Counted from the first letter of the stretch, positions 24,854 through 34,905 are shown. The stretch is DNA of 64,000 nucleotides from Paludifilum halophilum (GCF_002245355.1 NZ_NOWF01000003.1:332079-396078), one strand, 5' to 3'. Made by a program: numbers and translations. Notes: a model not told the origin generated them from the sequence alone.

Positions 24854-27800
24854 ATGTTAACGTTTGATAATCAACACGCTACAAACTACGTCGACAAGGT
24901 GCTCGACGTTGTGCGGCCCGCGGCCGCTCCCCGCTCTGCTCGTTTGCAGGAGGTCGAGGGACGCGCGGGCGCTTACTATTTCGGGACCGATACGGAGGTT
25001 TACGAGATAGAGGCGCGGCTTTTCATTAAGGGCGAGAACCGCTCGGACTTGTGGCAGAAGGTACGGGCGGCTAACGCCTGGCTACTTAAGGAGGACCTCC
25101 GTAAACTCGTACTCGACGACGAGCCGGATAAACACTATATGGCCGTCTGTAATGACGCTATCGACCTGGAGGAAATCCTGGAGTATGGGTTCGCTACCGT
25201 TACCTTCATCGTACCGGACGCTTACGCTGTCGGAGAGACCAAGGACGAGCGCATAACCGCCCCTGCCCTGGTATTCGAGCGGAACAGCGTACGATATAAA
25301 GACAACGGAAGCGAAATAACGAGCAATTATCCATACTACAAGTCCGGTAAGTATGCTGAAGGAATTTTCGTAGAGGAGGGAACCGAAAACCTCCTCTACT
25401 CTGCGGCGGCTCCGGAGTCCGAAGAACTATTCCTCCCGATAAGCTCTGCGTATTTCCTGTCATTAATCGACGGTTCCGCAAGCATTGAGCATAAGTTCTC
25501 GAATGCTCCAGCTCAGTCTCTCGATAAAGAGGGCGCGAACTATAACGGATTAGTCGATACCGGCTGGGACGGTGGCACTCATTCCGGAACCACTGGGGTT
25601 AGTAACGACTTCCTGGAATTAGCTCGTTCCGGGACTGACCTGTATATCTCACGGAGCACAACTGAGGATTGGGATATGGGAACCCACGTGAACACCGAAG
25701 CGGTTAATCATACGCTAACTCTCTCGTCGGATTATATGCCGGGATGGGAAATAGTGGACGAAATGGACGACTATGCGGCTACCGGCTGGACGGAGTTCAG
25801 TGGCTCCGGGCCTGTATCCCAGGAGGACGGTTTCGTCCGAATATTCACCCCCGAGGGTGAAACTCAAACCTCTAACACCGGGATTTATAAGGACCACGGC
25901 AGTGCCCAAACGAGTTATACTTTTACCTTTAAATACAAGCTAACCGGCGGCCCTGGTCGTGTGTGGGTATCAAACAGTACGGACGCCGTTCGGGCCATCC
26001 TGCCAGAAACCGGGGGTGGGTGGAAGTGGGCGTACCTTGATATCCAAGACATTACGTCCTCCGCTGACTTATACGTAGACGGCGAGCTCGTTAACGAAGG
26101 AGTAAGCACGGGTTTTTCTTCTAGCTCTACCCGTTTCCAAATTTATATCGATGAACCGGACACCGGGAACGCGGATATTACACTGGACTTCGACGCCTTC
26201 CGCGCTGACCTCGGCTATTCAAAAGGCGCTCCGCCTTCTAACGGAGAATGGACCGGAACCTGGACGTCTGGCTATGATTCGTTAAGCTCCGTAGGCAACT
26301 CGTTAAATGACCTCGTCGATTCGGCTTTCTCCGTTACCGCGCCGGACGGCTCCGACCAGAATATCGTAATAGAGACCCAGCTAAGGGCCGACGGTGTAGA
26401 GCAGGGTTGGAACGAAGTAGCAGGAGGCTCAGGAAGCATTCCGGGAATTAAAGATGGAGACAACCTTTCGAATGTAGAGATTAACCTCCGGTTCGCCTTA
26501 ACGACAAAGGACCCGGCCCACTCCCCGGAGGTTTATTACGCAGATATCGACATTACTTCCGGGTATTTGACTTCCGGTTACCGCGATTCTCCCGTAGTTA
26601 CCAGCCTCCAACAAGTCGTAAAAGCGGCACGTACGGCCGTATCGTGGGTTAACAACGCTGTCCCGACGGGAACGTCCGTAAGGGTCTATACGCGATACTC
26701 CCCCGACGGAGGAATGACCTGGGCAACGTGGGCAGAAGTCGCAAACAACGGAGACCCGGTAACCGGAATCTCCCAGGATACGGACCTTTCGGACGCGCAA
26801 TTCCAGTATAAAGTCGAATTAAGCACCGAGGATGTCTCCGTTACGCCTTCGGTCGATAGCCTGTCATACGATTTTTATACCGGATATAAACCATCTCAGA
26901 CGTTCTCTTTTCCGGCGCAGGATGTAAACAGCATAGGGGTATCTGCGGGTTCCGTTATTGACTGGACCGCTAATACTACGGACACCGGAACTAGCGTAAC
27001 GGTCGAAACTAGCCTTGACGGCTCTACCTGGACGACGGCCACGGACGGTGGGTCCCTCGTTTCGTCTGGCACTGACCTGACGGGTAAGTCCATTTACGTT
27101 AGGTACACGTTATCGACAAACGACACGAACAATACTCCGACTATGGATTACATCGAATGGAGAATCGCCCAGAATGAGCCTAACCACATTGTTCCGGCTA
27201 CTGGGGCCGTGGTTATCACTCCCACCAACGTAGCACGCTGGCAACTAGAGAGTAAGCCTTACCCCACGAGCTGGCACGATACTGGAACTCGCGAGGACGA
27301 AACCGCCAAGGTATGGGTCAAGCAATTCGCCACAACGAGCGGGAACGGAGGAACGGCCGCTCTCTGGTTCGAGAAAAAGCCGTCGGTCGATAGCTCCCGC
27401 CGGTTCCTGTGGGAGTTTAGCGGAAGCCTTAAGCCGCTGGCCCTTTTCCGTGAGGACGACGTCTATGTGCTCGAGTACCAAGACGAAAGGGTTATCGAGT
27501 GGGACGGCTCCGGATTGGCCGACGGTTTTCACCACGCCGCCGTCCGCTGGTCCGAGGAATCCCTCGACCTGTTTATCGACGGGGAACTGGTCGGAAATCA
27601 TCCGATGTCCATGGAAATGGACCTTACCGGGGCAGAACACCTATACGTCGGTTGTTCCTCTGCCGGTAACGGCCAGCTTAACGCAGTAATAGACGACATT
27701 ATGCTCTCGAAAAGGACTTTTACTGATGAGGAAGTCGAGGACCTGGCGAGCTCTGATACGGAGGCCGAAGTCGACAAGGATACCGCCGCTCTCTACCACT

Positions 27801-28141
27801 TGGACGAATCACTTTCTGCCTCGCAGACCAGTAACGTAGTAGTGTCCGGGACCGCTCCTACCTTCCCGGTATTTACGTTCACCTTCTCGAACTCCCAAGA
27901 CCACGCGCGGGTATCGAACGGGGCGGACTTCGTACTGGTTAATCGGGATTTCGAGCCCGGAGACGTGCTCGTCATTGACTGCGAGGCGGGAGTCGTAACC
28001 CTTAACGGCTCCAGAGATGCGGCTATGCCGTATCTCGACTTCGACTCCGACTTTTTCGCGATAACCTCCGAGTCCGAAATCATCACGGACCCCGCGGACG
28101 ACGCGGCCGTAGATATTAAATATACTGAAAGGTGGCTCTAA
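24854..28141 (+). CDS. Distal tail (Dit)-like protein with large carbohydrate-binding extension
   Basis: 1095 residues. Residues ~1-135 match the Dit N-terminal domain (FDNQHATNYVDKVLDVVRP; RLFIKGENRSDLW; FIVPDAYAVG) that forms the hub below the tail tube. The rest is a long beta-rich extension with repeated SxxxSYDFYTGY/DxTSGYLTSGY-type strands and a LamG/concanavalin-like domain at ~790-950 (AKVWVKQFATTSGNGG; DLFIDGELVGNHP; YVGCSS). Evolved Dits with inserted carbohydrate-binding modules occur in other siphophages. It precedes Tal by an overlapping TAATG. Confidence 0.75.
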   Translation: MLTFDNQHATNYVDKVLDVVRPAAAPRSARLQEVEGRAGAYYFGTDTEVYEIEARLFIKGENRSDLWQKVRAANAWLLKEDLRKLVLDDEPDKHYMAVCNDAIDLEEILEYGFATVTFIVPDAYAVGETKDERITAPALVFERNSVRYKDNGSEITSNYPYYKSGKYAEGIFVEEGTENLLYSAAAPESEELFLPISSAYFLSLIDGSASIEHKFSNAPAQSLDKEGANYNGLVDTGWDGGTHSGTTGVSNDFLELARSGTDLYISRSTTEDWDMGTHVNTEAVNHTLTLSSDYMPGWEIVDEMDDYAATGWTEFSGSGPVSQEDGFVRIFTPEGETQTSNTGIYKDHGSAQTSYTFTFKYKLTGGPGRVWVSNSTDAVRAILPETGGGWKWAYLDIQDITSSADLYVDGELVNEGVSTGFSSSSTRFQIYIDEPDTGNADITLDFDAFRADLGYSKGAPPSNGEWTGTWTSGYDSLSSVGNSLNDLVDSAFSVTAPDGSDQNIVIETQLRADGVEQGWNEVAGGSGSIPGIKDGDNLSNVEINLRFALTTKDPAHSPEVYYADIDITSGYLTSGYRDSPVVTSLQQVVKAARTAVSWVNNAVPTGTSVRVYTRYSPDGGMTWATWAEVANNGDPVTGISQDTDLSDAQFQYKVELSTEDVSVTPSVDSLSYDFYTGYKPSQTFSFPAQDVNSIGVSAGSVIDWTANTTDTGTSVTVETSLDGSTWTTATDGGSLVSSGTDLTGKSIYVRYTLSTNDTNNTPTMDYIEWRIAQNEPNHIVPATGAVVITPTNVARWQLESKPYPTSWHDTGTREDETAKVWVKQFATTSGNGGTAALWFEKKPSVDSSRRFLWEFSGSLKPLALFREDDVYVLEYQDERVIEWDGSGLADGFHHAAVRWSEESLDLFIDGELVGNHPMSMEMDLTGAEHLYVGCSSAGNGQLNAVIDDIMLSKRTFTDEEVEDLASSDTEAEVDKDTAALYHLDESLSASQTSNVVVSGTAPTFPVFTFTFSNSQDHARVSNGADFVLVNRDFEPGDVLVIDCEAGVVTLNGSRDAAMPYLDFDSDFFAITSESEIITDPADDAAVDIKYTERWL

Positions 28142-31113
28142 TGACATTGGAAAAACTGTTCATACTCGACCGTAACGAACAGGTCCAGGCGGTGCTCTCC
28201 AATCGAGGGGCCGCCTGCCCTTTCTATGACGCCGTCCATAAGGAGCAAATGAACGGGGAAAACTCGCTCGAGTTCACCGTACCGACAAACTCCGTCGACT
28301 CCCAGTACGTCGTAGAGGAGAACCTCGTACTATTCAAGGACCTCGACCTAGACTACCAGCTATTCGTTATTAAAGAGATGGAGGACGAACACGGAGGCGG
28401 ACTTTATAAGCGGGTATACTGCGAGCATGCGTCCAGCGAGCTCCTTTATTTTGTTGTAAAAGACAAACGGCCGACGGAGCAGTCGGCTTCTTTTATGCTC
28501 GGTGAAGTCCTGAGCGGGACTCGCTGGGAAGTAGGAACCGTAGAGCCTCAGACGCTGGCCTCGGCGACCTTCTACTATCAGAACGTTTCCGCCTGTATCG
28601 CGGATATCGTAAACCTGTTCGGAGGAGAAGTGCGCTACCGCGTCGAGTTCCTGGGTAGTCAGGTTATTGGCCGCTATGTCGATATCCTGGAGCAACGCGG
28701 GGACCGTAGGGGTAAGCGATTCGTCTACGGAAAGGATGTCAAGGGCATTCGCCGGACGGTCGATACTACCGGGCTGGCTACGGCGGTTATCGGACGCGGT
28801 AAAGGTGTCGAGAACGAGGAAGGAACTGGGTACGGGCGTAAGCTCTCGTTTAAGGACGTGGAATGGAGTGTCGACAACGGGGACCCGGTCGATAAGCCCC
28901 TCGGCCAGGAATGGGTAGGCGACCCCGCGGCGCGGGATAAATTCGGCTTCCCAGACGGAGACGGCGGGTACCTCCATCGGACCATTACGGTAGACTTCGA
29001 AGACGAAGATGACCCGGAGCGCCTGCTTGAGTTCTCGTGGGACCATCTACAAACGGTTAAGGCCCCGCTCGTATCCTACGAAATGGACGTCGTCGACCTG
29101 GAGAAAGCGGCCGGGTATGAGCACGAGTCCGTTCGATTGGGCGATACCGTAATCGTCATCGACCGCACTTTTACGCCTGAGCTACGTGTGGAAGCCCGCG
29201 TTATCGAAATCGAGCGAAACCTCCTTCGCCCCGAGGATAATAAGGTCGTGCTGGGGAGCTTCGTCGAGCCCTACAAGGTCGACGACAAGTTCCGAGAGGT
29301 AGAGGAGCGGGTCAAGGACCGGACGGTCCCTACGTCTATCTTAGACGGAGTAATCGACGCAATACAAAACGAGATACACTCCGGTAACGGCACGGTACGG
29401 TCGACCTGGGAGGGGTTTATTAACTACGATAAGCCCCCGGAGCAAGGGCCCGAGAAGTTTATTAAGATGGTAGACGGAAAGCTTATGCTCGGTAAAATCG
29501 TAGGCGGCGAAGAAGAGGTCGGAACATTCATCGACGGCAATATCGTTTACGCGGACCTTATCGCGGCGGGTACGATGCTAGCTAACCGAATCAAAGGCGG
29601 AAAAATGGCGCTCGGAGGTGATGGGGTTTTCGGAGAGCTTTTCTTCTACGACTCCCAGGAACGTATCACTATGGCTTTTAACGGTGAGACAGGGAGTGTT
29701 AACCGGCTTAAGGCGGGCGAGCTCACTAGTCCGAATGTTCCGACGCGTTCTACCCCTAAACAGGAGGCCGGTACGGTTCATCTGTACGTTAACCCCAACA
29801 GCGGGAATGACGTGAACGGCAACGGGAGTTCCTCCTCCCCATTCCGGACTATACAGCGGGCCGTAGACGAGGTCCCAGACATCTGCGACGCCGATTTCCA
29901 TATCCACGCGGACGAATCCGGGGAACAGTTATTTTTCTACGAGCACCTCGTTATCCGCGGAAAAGACGGCGACGGCTCTATCCGGTTTACGCTCGGAACA
30001 TCCGATTTTATCGGATGGGTTCGTATTTCGGGCGCTGATATCAAGCTTCTATTTAACGGTGGTCGCTGGAAGCACGACGGAACCTCGCACCCCCGCAACG
30101 AGGGTGCACCTTACTCAGTATTTCACATCATCCGCTCGGATTCCGTCCTTATGCAAAACTGCACTATCGTCGCTGATAAAGGGTACTACGGCGTAGCCGG
30201 CTCGCAAAGCTCCTATATCGAAATACGTAACGGGTCCATACACCGCGCCCAGAGGAGCGGGGCCGTAGCGCAACGAGGGGCCGTCGTCTACCTTTACGAC
30301 GTGCAAGGCAAGGAGAACGGACTCGACTCGAGCGGAGAGGGATACGGAGCATACGCTCGAACCGGAGGAACTATCGTTATATCTGGTTCGGACGGCTCTA
30401 ACCCTTATTGCCCAGAAGGAGTGAACGGGTACGCTAACGCGGGTCATACTGGGCAACTTAACGCGAACTCAGATGGGAACTTCCGGACGGGTAGCGCGAA
30501 TCCCATTTCGGCCCCTAACGAGGAGCTGTTATCGTTCCAGGCTACCGACTTCGAGTCCTGGCGCTTCGGTATGCTTGGCAAATCATACGACGGAGGGACC
30601 GCAGACGACGGGTACGGTTGGCATCAGGGATTCTATCAGGGGTCGAACTACTATCCGCATCTAGACGAGGACGGAGACCTTAGCGCGGACTCATGGGGTG
30701 CCTCGCATGTTGGTTTTTGCTGGTTCGGAGATAACTACAGCGGCTCGAATAGCTTTTCGAGCCTGCTGGACGGCCGGGACATCGTCGAGGTTCGCCTGAG
30801 AGTTCGCAGGAACAGCCGCCACGGCCGGGACATCCCGAACGAGCTTAAGGTCTGGACCCATCAGTACAGCCCAACGCGGAACGAGCCGGGCGACTGGGAC
30901 CCGACGACGGACTCCGCGGTCGACTTGACTAACGGGACCGTCGTAGGCTCATACGAATACGGTGAGGAGAAGTCGTTCGACCTGCCGCACGCGTTCGGAG
31001 ATTATCTTCAGAATAACCCCACGTCGGCGGGTATCGCAATTTTCCACGAGGATTATACGCAATCCTTCGAGGTTAAGGACTATACCGTTACCCTGGAGGT
31101 GATTGTCGCGTGA
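28141..31113 (+). CDS. Tal-like tail endopeptidase/baseplate protein with beta-helix domain
   Basis: 990 residues from the ATG at 28141 (AAGGTGG upstream). Residues 1-380 match the prophage endopeptidase tail family that forms the baseplate hub (LFILDRNEQVQAVLSN; GENSLEFTVP; RVYCEHASSELLYF; RLGDTVIVIDRTF). Residues ~530-730 read as a DUF1565/pectin-lyase-type beta-helix that begins VNPNSGNDVNGNGSSSSPFR. The end (~800-990) is a separate beta domain with a Trp/Tyr-rich carbohydrate-binding look. Receptor recognition is likely in the C-terminal half. Confidence 0.8.
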   Translation: MTLEKLFILDRNEQVQAVLSNRGAACPFYDAVHKEQMNGENSLEFTVPTNSVDSQYVVEENLVLFKDLDLDYQLFVIKEMEDEHGGGLYKRVYCEHASSELLYFVVKDKRPTEQSASFMLGEVLSGTRWEVGTVEPQTLASATFYYQNVSACIADIVNLFGGEVRYRVEFLGSQVIGRYVDILEQRGDRRGKRFVYGKDVKGIRRTVDTTGLATAVIGRGKGVENEEGTGYGRKLSFKDVEWSVDNGDPVDKPLGQEWVGDPAARDKFGFPDGDGGYLHRTITVDFEDEDDPERLLEFSWDHLQTVKAPLVSYEMDVVDLEKAAGYEHESVRLGDTVIVIDRTFTPELRVEARVIEIERNLLRPEDNKVVLGSFVEPYKVDDKFREVEERVKDRTVPTSILDGVIDAIQNEIHSGNGTVRSTWEGFINYDKPPEQGPEKFIKMVDGKLMLGKIVGGEEEVGTFIDGNIVYADLIAAGTMLANRIKGGKMALGGDGVFGELFFYDSQERITMAFNGETGSVNRLKAGELTSPNVPTRSTPKQEAGTVHLYVNPNSGNDVNGNGSSSSPFRTIQRAVDEVPDICDADFHIHADESGEQLFFYEHLVIRGKDGDGSIRFTLGTSDFIGWVRISGADIKLLFNGGRWKHDGTSHPRNEGAPYSVFHIIRSDSVLMQNCTIVADKGYYGVAGSQSSYIEIRNGSIHRAQRSGAVAQRGAVVYLYDVQGKENGLDSSGEGYGAYARTGGTIVISGSDGSNPYCPEGVNGYANAGHTGQLNANSDGNFRTGSANPISAPNEELLSFQATDFESWRFGMLGKSYDGGTADDGYGWHQGFYQGSNYYPHLDEDGDLSADSWGASHVGFCWFGDNYSGSNSFSSLLDGRDIVEVRLRVRRNSRHGRDIPNELKVWTHQYSPTRNEPGDWDPTTDSAVDLTNGTVVGSYEYGEEKSFDLPHAFGDYLQNNPTSAGIAIFHEDYTQSFEVKDYTVTLEVIVA

Positions 31114-31406
31114 ACCTCGTGACCTATAACGAGGACACCCACGAAGTACTGGACGTTATACCCGGAGTTAATACACTCCATGTATCCGGTACTCGGATTC
31201 GTACGAATGTCTCGGACACCGTTACGAATAGCCCCTTTATCGTCCTGGAGGACGAGGTCTCGAGGGGCGACGTCCTTACCGATGAGTTACTGGCCGCTGA
31301 CCGCTCAAACTCAGTAATGAATACGTCGGACCCCGCAGTCCTCCTCGAAAAAATCGAAACGCTCGAAAAGCGTATCGCAGAACTGGAGGAGGAGGAGCCC
31401 GCGTAA
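31110..31406 (+). CDS. Small tail-associated protein with C-terminal coiled coil
   Basis: 98 residues, GTG start overlapping the previous stop. Beta-rich first part and an acidic coiled coil at the end (VLLEKIETLEKRIAELEEEE), the style of XkdW/XkdX-like proteins between tail fibres and holin. Confidence 0.6.
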   Translation: MNLVTYNEDTHEVLDVIPGVNTLHVSGTRIRTNVSDTVTNSPFIVLEDEVSRGDVLTDELLAADRSNSVMNTSDPAVLLEKIETLEKRIAELEEEEPA

Positions 31407-31444
31407 GGGTCCTGTACTACATCGAAAGGAGGTCAAGGCCAAAA

Positions 31445-31870
31445 GTGGATGGGTTTAAAACGTTTCTTGCTTCCGCCTTCGTCGGTATTTCCTACACCCT
31501 ATGGGGCGAATGGGTGGCGCTTTTTAATGTCTTTCTCCTCCTGTGTGCTATCGACTGGGCTACCGGTTGGTATGCGTCAAAGGTAGGAGGGACGTTAAAC
31601 AGCAAGCGAGGGTTTACCGGAATCGGTAAAAAAATTATCGTGCTAGCCTTAGTCGCGGTAGCTCACCAGGTCGACGTTATGATGGGTACCGGAGAACTGG
31701 TCCGAAATACTGCGATTATTTTTTATTCCGTTAACGAAGTTGTCAGTATAACTGAAAATTGCGGGAGAGCCGGAATACCTGTTCCCGAGAGGTTCGTAAG
31801 GGCTGTCGAGGTACTCCGTAGCTCTCCCCACAAACAAGAGTCGGAATATTCCGAAAGAAAGGATGGATAA
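31445..31870 (+). CDS. Holin (phage holin family 4 type)
   Basis: 141 residues, GTG start with AAAGGAGGT upstream. Hydrophobic segments at ~8-26, 28-45 and 65-82, with the family features ALFNVFLLLCAIDWATGWYA and SVNEVVSITENCGRAGIPVP. It makes membrane lesions that release the amidase encoded next. Confidence 0.85.
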   Translation: MDGFKTFLASAFVGISYTLWGEWVALFNVFLLLCAIDWATGWYASKVGGTLNSKRGFTGIGKKIIVLALVAVAHQVDVMMGTGELVRNTAIIFYSVNEVVSITENCGRAGIPVPERFVRAVEVLRSSPHKQESEYSERKDG

Positions 31871-31872
31871 CT

Positions 31873-32808
31873 TTGTCTGTACCGATTTATACGAAGTATA
31901 TCCCGAAGAGTAACACGAGGACCCGGCCCGGCTACTATATGAATCCGCAGTATATCACGATTCATAACACCGCAAACTCCAGCGCTGGAGCCGACGCGGA
32001 GGCACACGCTCGACTCCTGGCAGGCGGGAATAATCGGACCGCCTCCTGGCACTATACCGTCGACGACCACGAAGCATGGCACCATATCCCGGACAATGAA
32101 AACGCCTGGCACGCGGGAGACGGCGGGAGCGGAACCGGTAACCGTAAATCCCTCTCCATTGAGATTTGCGAAAATTCCGACGGTAACTACGCTAAGGCCG
32201 AGGATAACGGCGCATGGCTGGCCGCTTACCTCATGAAAAAGCACGGTATCCCGCTCTCGCATGTCGTCCCCCACCAGAAATGGAGCGGGAAACATTGCCC
32301 GCGTAAAATCCTCGACCACTGGTCCCGGTTCATCGCGAAGGTAGAGGCGCATTACAAGGGCGAGGCACAGCCCGCCGAATGGGACGGAAAGTCCTTCCCT
32401 GGTCGCGCCGCCTTTATCATCGGTCAATCCCACCCCGCGGTTACCTTGCTCGGTAAGCGTCTTATCGCTCACGGATACGGCGACTACTACGAAGTCGGAG
32501 CCGGGCCGACATTCTCCGAGGTTGACCGTAAGGCCTGCGCCGCTTTCCAGCGCGCGCAAGGCTGGAGCGGTGCGGGAGCGGACGGGTACCCTGGTCCGGT
32601 TACGTGGGAGCGTCTTATGGCTTCCGCTCCGGGAGAGAATGAGCCAGAACCTAAGACCGAATACCACCGCGTTAAGGTTGACGGCGAGCAAGTCGCGTCC
32701 TTTGCGAAGGATGATAATGTCATAGATAAAGTCGTAGAGGTAGTCCGTGAGTCCCTGGAGTCCGACAACAAGGAAATTAAAATCGAAATCGAAAGGGTGT
32801 TGCTCTAA
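31873..32808 (+). CDS. N-acetylmuramoyl-L-alanine amidase endolysin
   Basis: 311 residues, TTG start two bases after the holin stop. Amidase_2 domain ~15-160: YITIHNTANSSAGADA (first zinc His), WHAGDGGSGTGNRKSLSIEIC, VVPHQKWSGKHCPRKIL (second zinc His and Cys). A peptidoglycan-binding-like domain follows (~180-255, VDRKACAAFQRAQG...GPVTWERL). The end is an acidic tail. It cuts the amide bond between muramic acid and the stem peptide at lysis. Similar in layout to CwlA/XlyA-type enzymes. Confidence 0.9.
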   Translation: MSVPIYTKYIPKSNTRTRPGYYMNPQYITIHNTANSSAGADAEAHARLLAGGNNRTASWHYTVDDHEAWHHIPDNENAWHAGDGGSGTGNRKSLSIEICENSDGNYAKAEDNGAWLAAYLMKKHGIPLSHVVPHQKWSGKHCPRKILDHWSRFIAKVEAHYKGEAQPAEWDGKSFPGRAAFIIGQSHPAVTLLGKRLIAHGYGDYYEVGAGPTFSEVDRKACAAFQRAQGWSGAGADGYPGPVTWERLMASAPGENEPEPKTEYHRVKVDGEQVASFAKDDNVIDKVVEVVRESLESDNKEIKIEIERVLL

Positions 32809-33023
32809 TGTGGGAAAAAATTAAACCTCGTCTCCGTAGAAAATCTCTATGGGTGGCCGTCGCCTCTCTGGTATTTATGATTCTGCAAGCGTTCGGAGTC
32901 TCCGTTGTTGAAGAGCAGTATAACGAGGTAGTTAACGCCATCCTCGGGGTACTGATTCTCGCCGGGATAATCGAGGGTAACTCGCCTCAAGCCCCCGCGC
33001 AACCTGAAGACGAGCAGGAATAA
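32808..33023 (+). CDS. Second small holin (phi LC3-type)
   Basis: 71 residues; ATG overlaps the amidase stop. KIKPRLRRKSLWVAVASLVF, a hydrophobic helix, a polar turn, a second helix VNAILGVLILAGIIEGN, then an acidic tail: the phi LC3/Dp-1 small holin layout. Together with the larger holin at 31445 it makes a two-holin cassette. Confidence 0.75.
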   Translation: MWEKIKPRLRRKSLWVAVASLVFMILQAFGVSVVEEQYNEVVNAILGVLILAGIIEGNSPQAPAQPEDEQE

Positions 33024-33058
33024 CAAAAAAAAAGACCCCGCCGCGAGGGCGGGGCGTA
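33024..33058. terminator. Bidirectional terminator ending the late operon
   Basis: GACCCCGCC and GGCGGGGC pair across GCGAG, with an A run on the left that is a T run for the minus strand. It separates the late plus-strand genes from the minus-strand lipoprotein gene. Confidence 0.85.
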
Positions 33059-33062
33059 CATA

Positions 33063-33596
33063 TTAACGGCAATTCATTTCCGGGTTATCCGAGATATTAT
33101 ACCGGTTAAACTTTTCTCCGGCCGCGTCAAACTCCGCCCGACTAACCTCCAGGGATGCGACTACGGCGCCACTCTGCTTCGACTTCATCGAGATAGTAGA
33201 TAAGTCCTTTGAAGAACCGAAACCAGCGTTAACAACGGCGGCCATAGACTGGTATACGTCGGGGCAACCCATAGCGGCGTCGTCCTGGTTAATAAACACG
33301 ACCGCGATATAGTCCCCCTCCTTTTCGGTCCCGAAGTTCTCGTTAACCTTGACCTCTTCGACCTTACCGGAAGGCATAGGGGTGCCGGTAAGGTCGTCTT
33401 TAATAACGTCCTTCTCGGACTTTTTCGGGGCCGGAGCGGGATTCGACTTTTCTTCCTTTTTCGGCTCTTCCTTCTTTTCCTCTTTTTCAGTCTGGGCCGT
33501 TTGGTCGGTCTTACCCGTAGGCTCCGTTTCCTCGCACCCTACCAACAAGACAAGCCCTGCGACAGCCGTAATAGCAGTAACGAATTTCTTAAACAA
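33063..33596 (-). CDS. Lipoprotein, possible superinfection-exclusion factor
   Basis: 177 residues. Signal peptide with lipobox LVGC at 18-21, then a Lys/Glu/Pro-rich linker (~25-65) and a C-terminal domain of ~100 residues with two Cys (GCPD and NCR). Expressed opposite to the late genes, next to the lysis cassette, as phage lysogenic-conversion genes often are. Prophage lipoproteins of this kind can block DNA entry of related phages; here that is only a position-based guess. Confidence 0.75.
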   Translation of the reverse strand: MFKKFVTAITAVAGLVLLVGCEETEPTGKTDQTAQTEKEEKKEEPKKEEKSNPAPAPKKSEKDVIKDDLTGTPMPSGKVEEVKVNENFGTEKEGDYIAVVFINQDDAAMGCPDVYQSMAAVVNAGFGSSKDLSTISMKSKQSGAVVASLEVSRAEFDAAGEKFNRYNISDNPEMNCR

Positions 33597-33632
33597 AGAA
33601 ACATCCCCCTCTGTAAACGTTATTATGGAGCG

Positions 33633-33773
33633 TTACGAACATACTGCGGGACCTGTTGCAGTGGTCGATACAATCTCGTAGCCCTCCGCGGACAGTTTAT
33701 CGAGCTCCTCGGCCGACTCCTTCATGCCCTTTTTAGAGCGGCATGGCAAAAGAATAATTTTATGTTGATACAT
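33633..33773 (-). CDS. Small DUF4177-like protein
   Basis: 46 residues, GGGAGG before the ATG at 33773. Sequence MYQHKIILLPCRSK...ELDKLSAEGYEIVSTT matches the layout of DUF4177 proteins (YK...L..l...G.ELV). Function unknown. Confidence 0.55.
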   Translation of the reverse strand: MYQHKIILLPCRSKKGMKESAEELDKLSAEGYEIVSTTATGPAVCS

Positions 33774-33959
33774 TAACGAACCTCCCTTTCTATTTGTTAT
33801 TCGAAACGGTATCGGATTTTTAGTCCATTATGAAAAACCTTGTCCAACCTCTGCCTCGTAGGGGCTCGACAGGGCTACCGGTCGTACCATCCCCGGCGAC
33901 ACTTATGCTTATTTTCCTTCGCTTAGTTTTTCGATATAAAGGGCCGCAAGGGCCCTCCC

Positions 33960-34217
33960 TTAGCGTTCGTTCGCCTTAATCCAGTTTTCCGTTAGCTCTT
34001 CTTGCCTGTACCAGGGAGCGACTTTGCGGTAGAACGTTTTATTAGTTCCTCGGTTAATCAGCTCCTGGATAAGGTCGAACCCCCTTCCCCGAAACTTATA
34101 GAACAAAGGCCAGTTTCCGTAGATGAATCCGTCTTCCGTGATTTCCTTCATTTTTCGGCGCAGATACCGGAGCTCCTGGTACATTTCCTTTTTAGTCATT
34201 TCCTGCGGCTTTTTCAT
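33960..34217 (-). CDS. Unknown basic protein
   Basis: 85 residues with AAAGGATG upstream. Charged and helical with aromatic residues. First gene behind the operator-promoter at 34260-34289, so probably repressed in the lysogen. Confidence 0.6.
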   Translation of the reverse strand: MKKPQEMTKKEMYQELRYLRRKMKEITEDGFIYGNWPLFYKFRGRGFDLIQELINRGTNKTFYRKVAPWYRQEELTENWIKANER

Positions 34218-34259
34218 TTCGTGTCATCCTTTCGGGTTGTTTTTCGTTTCGTTGAGTAT

Positions 34260-34289
34260 ATAGTAACAATTGCATTTACATTTGTAAAC
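34260..34289 (-). promoter_or_regulatory. Operator-promoter for the gene at 33960
   Basis: On the minus strand TTTACA (34283-34288), 17 bp, TACTAT (34260-34265). The dyad TTTACA-TT-TGTAAA at 34275-34288 covers the -35 box. Confidence 0.75.
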
Positions 34290-34350
34290 CCTAATGTTGA
34301 ATTTTTCGTATAGTTTTTCTATAATAGGGGCCCCGAAGATGCCCCCCATG

Positions 34351-34689
34351 TCAGTAGTTCAGGGAGACAGGGAGCCCTTGCTTGTAGGCGAAGGCCACCG
34401 CGGCATATTCCCGCTTGTAGGTACGGAGGTTATCGTCACGGAAGTCCTTACGGCCGTTGGTGAGGTAGACCCAGTCGTTACGGACCACGTCGTACTCCCC
34501 GTCGTACTCCTCTACGGAAATCGTGGAGTATTCGACGTCTTCCTCCAGCTCCAGGCGGAACAGCTTACGCTCGGCATCCTCGAAGAGAGTGTGCAGGGCT
34601 TCGGTACGCTCCCGCTCTCCCAGGAATGCTCCGTCCTCGTCGTAGAAGGCCAGCACCTTCGCGTTGTCCATAAGTACCAGAGTCATCAT
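34351..34689 (-). CDS. Unknown acidic protein
   Basis: 112 residues from ATG at 34689 with AAAGGAAG upstream. Beta-rich, acidic; contains VEYSTISVEEYDGEYDVV. No family recognised. Expressed from the operator-promoter at 34813-34841, with a 120-nt leader. Confidence 0.55.
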   Translation of the reverse strand: MMTLVLMDNAKVLAFYDEDGAFLGERERTEALHTLFEDAERKLFRLELEEDVEYSTISVEEYDGEYDVVRNDWVYLTNGRKDFRDDNLRTYKREYAAVAFAYKQGLPVSLNY

Positions 34690-34812
34690 TTCACATCTTC
34701 CTTTCAGTTTGGTTTTTGGTTTATCCCTCCTTGGCGCGCTCACCCTCGCGGGGTCGTGGCGTCGCTTCCCCGGAGGGATGCCGCCGCGGGACCGTGTCCC
34801 GCTGACATCTTT

Positions 34813-34841
34813 ATAATACCATCTACATTTACATTTGTAAA
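34813..34841 (-). promoter_or_regulatory. Operator-promoter for the gene at 34351
   Basis: Minus strand TTTACA (34836-34841), exactly 17 bp, TATTAT (34813-34818). The dyad at 34828-34841 covers the -35 box. The first transcribed bases GATGTCAGCGGGACAC are shared with the promoter at 36431. Confidence 0.8.
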
Positions 34842-34879
34842 CACTCCTTCGTTATTTTTTTCGGTTTATTTTTCGAAAG

Positions 34880-34905
34880 AAAAGCCGCCCTTAATGGGCG
34901 GCCCC
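34880..34905 (-). terminator. Terminator of the gene at 34949
   Basis: On the minus strand GCCGCCC-ATTAA-GGGCGGC followed by TTTTCTTTCG. Confidence 0.75.
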